NCBI GenBank assembly: GCA_022707885.1
Contig: JAKIZT010000014.1
Coordinates: forward strand, 1-49,829
Source: Caldisericales bacterium
Lineage (GTDB): Bacteria > Caldisericota > Caldisericia > JAAYUI01
Length of the DNA: 49,829 nt
Direction: 5' to 3'
The notes under the pieces are model-generated. The model was not told the origin of the DNA. It saw only the letters and a list, made by a program, of their open reading frames with translations, and ran no database searches. Below are positions 28,001 to 35,052 of the stretch, piece by piece. A program made the translations under genes and the position numbers. Position 1 is the stretch's first letter; each line of letters begins with the position of its first letter.

Positions 28001-28585
28001 ACAAAAGACAGACAGAATCTCTTCAAGAGAGTACAACTGGATGGTCTCCAGGCAAAAACAGGGAAAAGCATCTCTTTCCTGGCACCACTCCCGCAAGGTT
28101 CTGGCAATATGGTTCTAATTGCAAGCATTGAATCAGAGGGCGAAGTACAGCTTGAGAACAATACAAAGTCATTCTCATTCAGTGTTGTCCCGAGAACAAA
28201 GTATAAAACCATCGTGATGCAGGTGGGGAGTTACACTGCAACGGTTGATGGTGAAGCAACACAGATTACATCGCCACCCATCCAGTTGAAAAATGGAAGA
28301 GTCATGGTCCCATTTAGATTTCTTGCCGAATCCCTGGGCGCCACGGTTGCTTGGGATGGCGACACCAAAATGGTCACCTTCACAAAAGGCAAGCTTGTCA
28401 TTTTCCTCTGGGTTGGCAGAGATTATGCAATATCGGGCGGAACAATGGTCCAGCTTGATGCGCCCCCAATAATCCAGGGAGGCAGGACTTATATTCCAGT
28501 AAGGTTTGTCTCAGAACAGCTTGGTGCCCAAGTTACCTGGGATGGCAAGAACAGGATAGTAACAATCAAACTGAAGATGGATTAG
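25004..28585 (+). CDS. Large secreted stalk-domain protein with TIM-barrel-like and CARDB regions
   Basis: Not a named family. The frame starts inside pgk; TTG at 25004 is favoured because AGGAGGAGGGG lies eight bases upstream and it gives a plausible signal peptide (basic head, then SLSALLVFTCAVV). In order: a beta-rich N-terminal region (about 30-365), a calcium-binding thrombospondin type 3-like segment (about 370-440, LDTDNDGLDDD), a region resembling a glycoside-hydrolase-like TIM barrel (about 455-690), an alpha/beta segment (about 725-775), a CARDB-like domain (about 955-1060) and a well-formed stalk domain (about 1063-1193, GGRTYIPVRFVSEQLGA). No catalytic pair could be fixed, so hydrolase activity is speculation. 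It is probably exported and surface-displayed. Confidence 0.72.
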   Translation: MNSLKGRSFQVLKFWTTLSLSALLVFTCAVVPVRNAEKASSLGITSALIIPCSQMEGLYLDQAQETWVEGCSRRSTGFFEYKIRFDGEGPILLEVETSGSIVIEASLNGEPLKQYFESGQIDEDISVKMKRQLRLDASSGSPLRVKFSKKKGSSKPFALWKLYVRRGVEIYPGTPTEQTYLDSAGSSILLPGGGRGLSKGDEVRYKLNQAEAGPLGVLIESIGNMKVLLASGGAPEDVELMKSGEFTYGFMTANDLNSSIVLRAAGELKIIRVSIYFGLSCMDFQTELSKMVFPGFGKEAIVSVDEPIVFKLPPHADSIFWCQAENITSMKAEGLETYSLSGCLFTKVPQSLNEVKLQGSGKLYSWGIDQDPDEDSLPSSFEMAYGTDADRAFTDFDEQNDYADIMPLDTDNDGLDDDVERFLGINPSYYDSNSDGYPDSLGLSTPKLSPFCANITRKPWPGILNQDVYDPQLISQAIRFGDTNLIIPFGKILLDRDPVAGLKTWMGEAEGFTGVVLDYCAIRMADLSKPEMIDAFQIYAKRLWGNIETDDNLAYKAGMFCCNRIEGFGKEAIKLAKEKGLKVAVTVPSPYSSDRAIAPYLLLKEFDRVTVIPPVFSSDQVGFYAGFRDAGIIGRGIYVYVSDEKTSRAYVAGVRESGFLLGTSVSENRPLSLPDKPVTAKTDFVQIVTDSSVWAPQFDIQNQHPDWILQLAQNGYFCRPSQMQDFIEAKEVFIDETTTFLTEDDLSIIKNWIEKGGNILFRLGDGRFKNEVWWGSRTSLGRIVAREFGLHEVGLGKIYKAGSGHVMLYDGDISTGAALFFNELKEDAPKPSCQYCEAEKDQVEACFSWFKVEQAGEFPKNDYPIIIPIADLKPPKIFASNCAVPWVEKTDSKVRMLCQGPKGLCASVAVALGGAPLSSSSSTPFSFTVKGGITTISFACSGGGDAFIFDLSEFLDLEMKQATVYPIKPNEGEAVTVDAYVENKSQIPSGPFTVAFYWNTKDRQNLFKRVQLDGLQAKTGKSISFLAPLPQGSGNMVLIASIESEGEVQLENNTKSFSFSVVPRTKYKTIVMQVGSYTATVDGEATQITSPPIQLKNGRVMVPFRFLAESLGATVAWDGDTKMVTFTKGKLVIFLWVGRDYAISGGTMVQLDAPPIIQGGRTYIPVRFVSEQLGAQVTWDGKNRIVTIKLKMD

Positions 28586-30846
28586 GGCTCGATAATTATC
28601 TGAAGTGCCTGGCGGTTTGAAAATTCAACCCCGACTATCATGCCCGCCCTGAGGTCTTCTGGCGAGCCAGGTATTTCTTCAGCATCATTTTGGATAATTT
28701 TTATTGCAGTTTTTGGGGTAATTAATAACACTGGCCCATCTTTAAACGTGATCTGGATACCATTTTGGGTGCGAGTTAACGATTCGATTTGAAATTTGGG
28801 GAGCTTTTTCGTGTCGCCTTGCCCCATACCGCCCATGCCCTTTGGCATCTTGACAACTTTTGTTGCCACAGTCTTGTCGTTTATTTTAAATACGATTGCT
28901 ACGGCTTTATCCCCCACATTGATTTCATTCCGTGAGCAGGAACCTCTCCCTTTCCCGGCGCATTCGCATTCGGTCGAGGATAATACATTTATTTGTCTGC
29001 CATTTATGACGATAAACGACACGGTTTTTTCTGATACCTCTCCCCTTATTTCCTCGGGTGGTTGTGGTCTATCGGCATGTGCAATATGCAGGGCCTGGTT
29101 TTTGTATTCCAGAATCCACAGGGTATTTCCGGGCCTTATTTCCTCTGGTATTTTTTGAGGTGGTATCTGGATGCCATCAAAGTCAGATGCAAAGGTTTCT
29201 GGTATAAGTTGAACTATTTTTTCTGCAAGAGTTTCATTCACGCACAGCAATCGCATGTTTCTGAAATCATCTTTTATCATCCAGAGTTTCTTGATTGAAA
29301 ATCCTGCATTTGGAATGAGGATGGTTGTTGAAATTCCATTTTTGGTCGACACTGTCAATTTCGTGTTTTTCGCAATTATTGAAAGTATCTTTGGATGCAA
29401 GGCAAATTCGTTTCCATCAAATTTTACAGTTACCAGAGTATTTTGGTTGATGAGGAACTGGCCTACATCTGTTGTTATCTTTGTTTCGCTGATGTTTTTG
29501 AGTGTTGTCTCAAAAGTCGAATTCAGGTAATCAGGAGTGCCAGATTGGTTCTTGTTGCCAGTACTGGTTTTCTTGGGTGTATCTTTCGTTCCGCTATTTG
29601 CAGGAGATTTTGGTGTTGATTTGTTTTCTCCAGTTTTGTTCCCACTGCTCGGTGCTTGAGTGTTGTTGCCACCATCTTTGGGATTTTTTGGTTGCGATTG
29701 CCCGTTTTTGTTTTCGCCCACTGGCGCAACAAAACGTGCTATCATTCTGGGGCCAAACCTTAGCCCCCTGACCCTTATTGGCATTCCCTCGCCTATTTCA
29801 CCCATCATTGCGGTTTCGCCTTCGATGAGTCTTACTTGCATCGGGCCTTGGGGAGTTTGGATTGTGGCAATTCCTTCTTCAATGTCTGCTATATCGCCGG
29901 TTGTTTCAAAATACTCGTTTGGGCAATGCCCTGGCATGATGACGGGCCTTGGTCCTGGTGCGCCATGTTTCATCTCAAAGCGCATTCTTGCACATCCCAT
30001 CATTTTGACTTCTTCCCAGGACATGGGGTTTCCACTCTCGTCCACAGGAAGTGCATCTTGAGGCACTGGTATTGGCCCGCCAAAGTTCATTGGAACTATC
30101 GTGTGATCGAGTACTTCTGCGTTGATCTCAAGCTCTGAAGCATCGAGAATCATTCGCTTTCTCTCGATTATTGGAGCGGCTATTGCCGGGTCTACTGAAA
30201 AAACTGACACTCCCAGGTAGTTTGCTATTCTTCCCCAACCCCACGGGGCAAGTCTTAAGTCGACGATATTGTCAAATTGAGTGTTCGTGTTGTTTTTGAT
30301 ATATGCAGCAATGAGTATGTCTTTGTCTGTAAGGCCCTTGTCTCTCAGGTCCCAATACTGCTCGCCTGTTAAGCCGGCATCCTGAATTGCCTTGTCAATA
30401 GCTACAGTTTTATATATTCCCCCGGACTGCTCGTCCTGGTAAATTGATTCAAGATCATTTGCGGCGCTATTGATCATGTTGGAGCTAATGTAGTTAATGA
30501 GATTGCCCTCGGCTCCGAAAACTGGTGTAAAGACACCTGCAAGAAGGATTGCCAGGCATGCCGCAATGCCAATTGCTGGCTTGAGAAGAAAAGAAAATCT
30601 TCTATGTTTTTTGGATGATTGGGCTTCTTTGAGTATTTTCCCCCACAGCATTGCTGGAGGATTGAGAGAAGAAGCCTGTGATTCAAGATGTTTGGCTACT
30701 TTTTCAGTGAGTGCTTTGAACGCTTCAAATTCTTTTTTGCACTCCCTGCAGTCGGCAAGGTGTTTTTCAAAGGTCTCGTGCCTACCTCTTGACAGTGACC
30801 CTTCCAGATATTCGATAAACTCTTCTCTAATTTTCTTACAGTCCAT
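28582..30846 (-). CDS. Large transmembrane zinc anti-sigma factor
   Basis: The cytoplasmic N-terminus is a zinc-binding anti-sigma (zf-HC2) domain, with His29, Cys33 and Cys36 in an H-x3-C-x2-C arrangement. One transmembrane helix follows (about 90-111). The extracytoplasmic part of over 600 residues is far larger than the usual sensor. It holds a segment with repeated small beta modules (for example GDIADIEEGIATIQTPQG), an Asn/Lys/Pro/Ser/Thr-rich linker (about 380-440) and further OB/DUF5666-like units near the end, one with a Cys-rich turn (TECECAGKGRGSC). It should bind and silence the ECF sigma factor encoded upstream, whose gene it overlaps by 11 bases. Its stop overlaps the convergent gene's stop by four bases. 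Confidence 0.82.
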   Translation of the reverse strand: MDCKKIREEFIEYLEGSLSRGRHETFEKHLADCRECKKEFEAFKALTEKVAKHLESQASSLNPPAMLWGKILKEAQSSKKHRRFSFLLKPAIGIAACLAILLAGVFTPVFGAEGNLINYISSNMINSAANDLESIYQDEQSGGIYKTVAIDKAIQDAGLTGEQYWDLRDKGLTDKDILIAAYIKNNTNTQFDNIVDLRLAPWGWGRIANYLGVSVFSVDPAIAAPIIERKRMILDASELEINAEVLDHTIVPMNFGGPIPVPQDALPVDESGNPMSWEEVKMMGCARMRFEMKHGAPGPRPVIMPGHCPNEYFETTGDIADIEEGIATIQTPQGPMQVRLIEGETAMMGEIGEGMPIRVRGLRFGPRMIARFVAPVGENKNGQSQPKNPKDGGNNTQAPSSGNKTGENKSTPKSPANSGTKDTPKKTSTGNKNQSGTPDYLNSTFETTLKNISETKITTDVGQFLINQNTLVTVKFDGNEFALHPKILSIIAKNTKLTVSTKNGISTTILIPNAGFSIKKLWMIKDDFRNMRLLCVNETLAEKIVQLIPETFASDFDGIQIPPQKIPEEIRPGNTLWILEYKNQALHIAHADRPQPPEEIRGEVSEKTVSFIVINGRQINVLSSTECECAGKGRGSCSRNEINVGDKAVAIVFKINDKTVATKVVKMPKGMGGMGQGDTKKLPKFQIESLTRTQNGIQITFKDGPVLLITPKTAIKIIQNDAEEIPGSPEDLRAGMIVGVEFSNRQALQIIIEP

Positions 30847-31399
30847 TTTTGCCCCTCTGGGCCGTTGTGCTTAGTGTTTCGAGAGCCGTGTACAACCTGG
30901 CTTTAACGGCGCTTTCGCCTATTCCCAGGCCGTCTGCTATCTCTCTTATCTTAAGCCCTTCATAATATTTCATTACGACAACTTGCCGCTGATTGTCAGT
31001 AAGGATTCCCATTGCATTCTGGAGCTCATAGGAAATGTCATCAGAAAGCTGCCTGTCTCTGTATGAGTCCATCTCCTCGGCCGGAGTGTAGCCAGTTTCT
31101 GCCAACTCCTCAATACTTTCAGTTCTCTCTTCCTGTGCCCTTCTGTAGCTTATGATCTCATTGCTTACAACCCGCGAGAGCCATGGTTTGAAGGGTCTTG
31201 AAGGGTCGTATTTTGATGCAAATCTCCATATCTTGAGGAAGATATCCTGGGTAAGTTCCTCCGCCTTGCTGTTATTGTGTAACTGCATTGCCACAATCTT
31301 GAAAACGTATGCGCCAAACTCGTCGTAGAGGCACCGAAAAGCGTCCTCATCGCCTTTTGCTATCCTTTTCATGAAGCTGGCGGCATCAAATTCTTGCAT
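30836..31399 (-). CDS. ECF-family RNA polymerase sigma factor
   Basis: A 187-residue sigma-70 family protein with region 2 (FRCLYDEFGAYVFKIVAMQL, AEELTQDIFLKIWRF) and region 4 (LTDNQRQVVVMKYYEGLKIR, a helix-turn-helix ending ESAVKARLYTALETL). There is no region 1.1 or 3, as in ECF sigmas. The anti-sigma gene follows with an 11-base overlap. The ATG at 31399 has no convincing ribosome-binding site. It lies 47 bases after gatB, so it may be read from the gat promoter as well as from one of its own, which I cannot identify. Confidence 0.92.
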   Translation of the reverse strand: MQEFDAASFMKRIAKGDEDAFRCLYDEFGAYVFKIVAMQLHNNSKAEELTQDIFLKIWRFASKYDPSRPFKPWLSRVVSNEIISYRRAQEERTESIEELAETGYTPAEEMDSYRDRQLSDDISYELQNAMGILTDNQRQVVVMKYYEGLKIREIADGLGIGESAVKARLYTALETLSTTAQRGKNGL

Positions 31400-31446
31400 T
31401 ATGGTTTATTTTTGGTTTTGAGACTTCTCTTACGAGGCATTGTTGG

Positions 31447-32880
31447 TTAAAGCCTTGAGAGTGCTTCTTCGACAAGCCGTTTTACTGTTTCGGCCTGGGC
31501 TTTTCCACAAGAGGCCTTGAGCACCTGTCCAATAAAGAACCCCGAAAGGGCAGTTTTGCCCTGCTTGTATTGTTCGACTTGTTTCGGATTATTTTCGATC
31601 ACCTGTTTAACGAGTTCGATGATTGCGGATTCGTCCTCTATTACTATCAGATTGCGTTCTTTTGCAACCTTTTCTGAACTAGAACCAGCAACAACATCAG
31701 GAATGATTGTTTTTGCTGACTGGTTTGTTATCTGGCCTGAATCCACCAGCTTAACCAGCTCTGAAAGGAGTTTTGGGGTCAGCTTTGTCTGGCCAAGCGA
31801 GAGCCCCTCTTTTGCAAAGTAGCCCTGGATTTCCACTGTCAGGAAACTGCAGGTTTTTTTGGGGCTGGCGCCGTTTTTGACACATTCTTCAAAAAACGCC
31901 GTTGTTTCTTTATCTTGCGTTAGAACGCCTGCATCGTATTGTGAAAGCCCGTATTCCTTCTCGAATTTTTCTGCGATCTGGCCAGGCGTTTTTGGCATTT
32001 CCTGCCTGATTTTCTCGATCTGGCTGGTATTTGTAACCATTGGCGGAAGATCTGGTTCCGGAAAGTACCTGTAATCGTTAAGCTCTTCTTTTGAGCGCAT
32101 CCCCGCAGTTTCCCCTGTGGACTCGATAAAGTGCCTTGTTTCGGCAGTTACCTGCCCACCCTGGGCAATGAGGTCTCTCTGGCGCTTGGCTTCAAATTCG
32201 AGCGCTCTTCTTGCTGACCTGAAGGAATTGAGATTTTTTACTTCCACCTTTGTGCCGAAAGACCCGTCCGGATTTTTTACCGACACATTCACGTCGCACC
32301 TGAGTGCGCCTTCTTCCATGTTGCCAGTTGAAATGCCAATGAACCGGACGAGATTTCTAAGGGCAAAAAGGTATGCCTGGGCCTCTTCGGGAGTTTCAAT
32401 GCATGGTTCTGTAACAATCTCTGCAAGAGGGGCACCACATCTGTTGTAGTCAACCAGAGACGAAGACGATTTTGTTATGTCCCCTGAATGAAACATTTTT
32501 CCAGCATCTTCTTCCAGATGGATCCTTGTTATATCGACCCTTTTTTTGCCTTTCCCAAATGGAAATTCAAGAAACCCTTTTTGTCCCAGAGGTGTGGCAT
32601 ACTGGGTTATCTGGTAGCCCTTTGGGAGGTCCGGATAGAAATAGTTTTTTCGGTAATAAGGTGCAACTTCATTTATTTTACAGTTTAATGCCAGGGCAAG
32701 CTGGAGACCCATTTGGGTTGCTTTTTCGTTGACCACTGGCAGGGCGCCTGGCAATCCGAGGCAAACCGGGCACACATTTGTATTTGGTTCATCACCAAAT
32801 GAATTTTTGCAACCACAAAACATCTTTGTTGCAGACAAAAGCTGCACATGGACTTCAATTCCTATTACAAGATCAGACAT
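31447..32880 (-). CDS. gatB: Aspartyl/glutamyl-tRNA amidotransferase subunit B
   Basis: Kinase subunit of the GatCAB complex, which turns Glu-tRNA(Gln) or Asp-tRNA(Asn) into the amidated form. Family motifs: IGIEVHVQL at the start, GLPGALPVVN, YRKNYFYPDLPKGYQ, VDYNRCGAPLAEI and RCDVNVS, with a YqeY-like C-terminal domain. The ATG at 32880 follows AGGAG by five bases; the frame upstream to 32967 is not part of the protein. It gives about 477 residues, the usual size. It overlaps the small membrane protein gene by eight bases. Confidence 0.95.
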   Translation of the reverse strand: MSDLVIGIEVHVQLLSATKMFCGCKNSFGDEPNTNVCPVCLGLPGALPVVNEKATQMGLQLALALNCKINEVAPYYRKNYFYPDLPKGYQITQYATPLGQKGFLEFPFGKGKKRVDITRIHLEEDAGKMFHSGDITKSSSSLVDYNRCGAPLAEIVTEPCIETPEEAQAYLFALRNLVRFIGISTGNMEEGALRCDVNVSVKNPDGSFGTKVEVKNLNSFRSARRALEFEAKRQRDLIAQGGQVTAETRHFIESTGETAGMRSKEELNDYRYFPEPDLPPMVTNTSQIEKIRQEMPKTPGQIAEKFEKEYGLSQYDAGVLTQDKETTAFFEECVKNGASPKKTCSFLTVEIQGYFAKEGLSLGQTKLTPKLLSELVKLVDSGQITNQSAKTIIPDVVAGSSSEKVAKERNLIVIEDESAIIELVKQVIENNPKQVEQYKQGKTALSGFFIGQVLKASCGKAQAETVKRLVEEALSRL

Positions 32881-33295
32881 TGCCGCTCCTGAGGTTTTCA
32901 ATGAGTTTTTTCCGTCTTTTTGCCAGATCGGTAATGATTTGCCTGTATTCACTGGTAAGCCCGTCATTGACGAGCGAGACTGTAAGCGTTTCGGTCCAGG
33001 AAAGCAAAAGAAATATCAACCCTGCCCCGATACACCCCAAACTTAGCATGCCAAGGTAGCCGTTTCCGCTGAATGCAAGGATTATGCCTGCAAGCACAAG
33101 AAGGAGTCCCCAAAGTCTTTTCGGAGTTATTGCAAAACCTGACCTTCTGACCTTTTTCATGGAGAGTTTATGGTCAGCCATGAGGTCGTCTATTACCCTT
33201 ATTTCTTCTATGGCTTTCTTCTCTCTTTCATTTGCACAAGTCTCACAAATAGGATAAGGCGATGGTTTTTTGCACTTGCAACACTTCATTGTCAT
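32873..33295 (-). CDS. Small zinc-ribbon membrane protein in the gat operon
   Basis: Not a recognised family. A 140-residue protein starting with a CxxC...CxxC knuckle (CKCKKPSPYPICETC) like a treble-clef or zinc ribbon, a charged segment (about 25-57), two closely spaced transmembrane helices forming a hairpin (about 61-77 and 80-98) and a basic C-terminal helix. Both ends should be cytoplasmic. The ATG at 33295 overlaps the gatA stop (ATGA); a second ATG lies at 33289. Its place between gatA and gatB, with overlaps on both sides, indicates co-translation with the amidotransferase, but I see no functional link. Confidence 0.7.
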   Translation of the reverse strand: MTMKCCKCKKPSPYPICETCANEREKKAIEEIRVIDDLMADHKLSMKKVRRSGFAITPKRLWGLLLVLAGIILAFSGNGYLGMLSLGCIGAGLIFLLLSWTETLTVSLVNDGLTSEYRQIITDLAKRRKKLIENLRSGNV

Positions 33296-34668
33296 CTGGC
33301 CTCTTCAATCTTGCCCGCAAGCATTGCAAGTGAATCATCGGAAAACGCCGGTCCTGAAAGTTGCATTCCGATTGGCCTTCCTTTGCTATCTTTGCCAAAT
33401 GGGAACGTCACTGCCGGGATGCCTGCAAGACCCTGTGGAATTGTCAGAAGATCACAGGCGTGCATTTTAAGCGGGTCCTGAATCGAGCCAATCTCGAAGG
33501 CGGTAGTTGGTGCTGTTGGTGTCAGGATGACATCTACTTTTGACAATGCAGAGTACAGTTCAGCTGCTATCTTTGCCCTCATTTTGCATGCCTGGAGATA
33601 GTAGGCATCATAAAAACCTTCGGATAGTGCATAGGTGCCGATCAGTATTCTTCTCTTGACCTCGGCACCAAAGCCATCCGACCTGGTTTTTTTATACTGG
33701 TTTCCAAGCTCCGGGTCTTCGACTTGGAGGCCATACCTTACACCATCAAATCTTGAGAGATTGGCACTGCATTCAGACGGTGTTATCAACTGATAGGTTG
33801 CCACCGAATGCTTGAGGTTCGGTATGGAAACTTCGATGAATCTTGCCCCGATTCCTTCAAGCCTTTTCTTGCACTCTTGAAGCATTGCCATGATTTCGGG
33901 GTCTATGTCCAGTTCAAGGAGCTCTTTTGGTATGCCAATTACCGGTTTTTCAGGCAATTCTACTGGCGACCATGCTACGCTTGTCGAATCCTTTTCGTCC
34001 AGCCCACGCATTGCCTTCAAAACAGTGAGTGAGTCAAAGGAATTTTTTGCCATTGGCCCTATCTGGTCAATCGAGGATGTAAAGGCAACAAGGCCATATC
34101 TGCTCACCGTGCCATAGGTTGGCCTTATGGCAGACAATCCACAGAATGCGGCCGGTTGTCGTACCGACCCGCCTGTGTCAGATCCAAGCGAGAAGATTGA
34201 GTAGCCTGCGGCGACAGCCGCAGAAGAACCGGATGAAGAACCACCCGGAACAAGTTCCTTGTCCAGAGGGTTATGGGTTGGCCCAAAGGCAGAGTATTCA
34301 CCGGATGAGCCCATTGCAAATTCATCCATATTTGTCTTGCATACGGCAATGGCACCAGCGTTTGCAAGCCTCCAAGTTGCTGTCGATTCAAAAAGACTCC
34401 TGTATTCGCCAAGAATCCTGGAGCCACAGGTGAGCTTTTCCCCTTTGATGCAGATGTTGTCTTTTACCGCGTATGGTATGCAGGAGAGTGGTTTTGATTC
34501 GTCAAAAACAGTCTTTTTGGCAATTTCTTTTGCCCTCTCGAACATGGGGGTTATTACTGCATTGAGATCATGTTCCTGGTTTTTCCAGTTTTTTTCGCAT
34601 TCCTCAACAAGTTCGACAGGTGAAATTGATTTTGATTTGAGAAGATTTCTGGCTTCTGATATGTTCAT
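33292..34668 (-). CDS. gatA: Aspartyl/glutamyl-tRNA amidotransferase subunit A
   Basis: The glutaminase subunit of GatCAB, from the amidase-signature family. Lys69 (YAVKDN), the Ser-rich loop GGSSSGSSA (142-150) and the nucleophile Ser168 (DTGGSVRQPA) form the expected Ser-cisSer-Lys triad. It releases ammonia from glutamine and passes it to GatB. Length is 458 residues, slightly short of many homologues but complete. Its ATG overlaps the gatC stop by four bases. Confidence 0.95.
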   Translation of the reverse strand: MNISEARNLLKSKSISPVELVEECEKNWKNQEHDLNAVITPMFERAKEIAKKTVFDESKPLSCIPYAVKDNICIKGEKLTCGSRILGEYRSLFESTATWRLANAGAIAVCKTNMDEFAMGSSGEYSAFGPTHNPLDKELVPGGSSSGSSAAVAAGYSIFSLGSDTGGSVRQPAAFCGLSAIRPTYGTVSRYGLVAFTSSIDQIGPMAKNSFDSLTVLKAMRGLDEKDSTSVAWSPVELPEKPVIGIPKELLELDIDPEIMAMLQECKKRLEGIGARFIEVSIPNLKHSVATYQLITPSECSANLSRFDGVRYGLQVEDPELGNQYKKTRSDGFGAEVKRRILIGTYALSEGFYDAYYLQACKMRAKIAAELYSALSKVDVILTPTAPTTAFEIGSIQDPLKMHACDLLTIPQGLAGIPAVTFPFGKDSKGRPIGMQLSGPAFSDDSLAMLAGKIEEAR

Positions 34669-34955
34669 GGCTCACCGGATATGATTTTTGGAACAATATA
34701 AAAGGTCCCATCTGTTTTTGGCGCCTGTGAGAGTGCATCGCTTTTTTTGACGCCATCCAGCGGCTCGTCTTTCCTGTATCTGAGAATGCACCACTTTGGC
34801 AACACCATTGGCTCGCAGTCCTTCAGGTCAATGTTTCTGATTTGTGAAAAACTTTCAACAAGCCTTTCAATGTCTTTTTCAAGGCCATCTGATTTGGTAT
34901 GGTCCAGTTTTGACAGTTCAAAAATCCTTTTGAGGTCTTTCTTTTCAACAGACAT
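34665..34955 (-). CDS. gatC: Aspartyl/glutamyl-tRNA amidotransferase subunit C
   Basis: The small subunit that stabilises GatA-GatB. The protein starts MSVEKKDLKRIFELSKL, the usual N-terminal helix, and ends with a short motif-poor tail; 96 residues is the family norm. The ATG at 34955 is preceded by AGGAGG four bases away; the frame can be read further upstream to 35015 but that part has no support. It is the first gene of the leftward gat operon. Confidence 0.88.
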   Translation of the reverse strand: MSVEKKDLKRIFELSKLDHTKSDGLEKDIERLVESFSQIRNIDLKDCEPMVLPKWCILRYRKDEPLDGVKKSDALSQAPKTDGTFYIVPKIISGEP

Positions 34956-34974
34956 CCTGCCTCCTGAAGGAGAA

Positions 34975-34980
34975 ATTATA
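34975..34980 (-). promoter_or_regulatory. Candidate -10 box of the gat operon
   Basis: A perfect TATAAT on the minus strand, 19 bases before the gatC ATG. No good -35 box lies 16-18 bases upstream, so only the -10 element is supported. The leader would be about 12 bases long, just including AGGAGG. Confidence 0.38.
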
Positions 34981-35008
34981 GCCAGTATTTGCCAATTCTC
35001 CAGTGTAC

Positions 35009-35037
35009 TTGACAAATGTCGTTTGGGGCAATACTTA
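35009..35037 (+). promoter_or_regulatory. Candidate promoter of der
   Basis: A perfect TTGACA (35009-35014), then 17 bases and a weak TACTTA (35032-35037). The start would be near 35044, close to the ATG at 35053. Confidence 0.35.
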
Positions 35038-35052
35038 TTTCAGGTAGAACAA

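Noticed and set aside
32881..32967. Upstream extension of gatB
   Set aside because: GatB families begin at the IGIEVHVQL strand, and AGGAG stands right before ATG 32880.
34956..34970. Riboswitch or attenuator before gatC
   Set aside because: Only a short CTCC-TTCA-GGAG hairpin over the ribosome-binding site can be drawn; it is too weak to claim.
34747..35052. A 102-codon upstream extension of der
   Set aside because: It would cover gatC on the other strand and precede the family's normal start; ATG 35053 gives the expected length and first strand.
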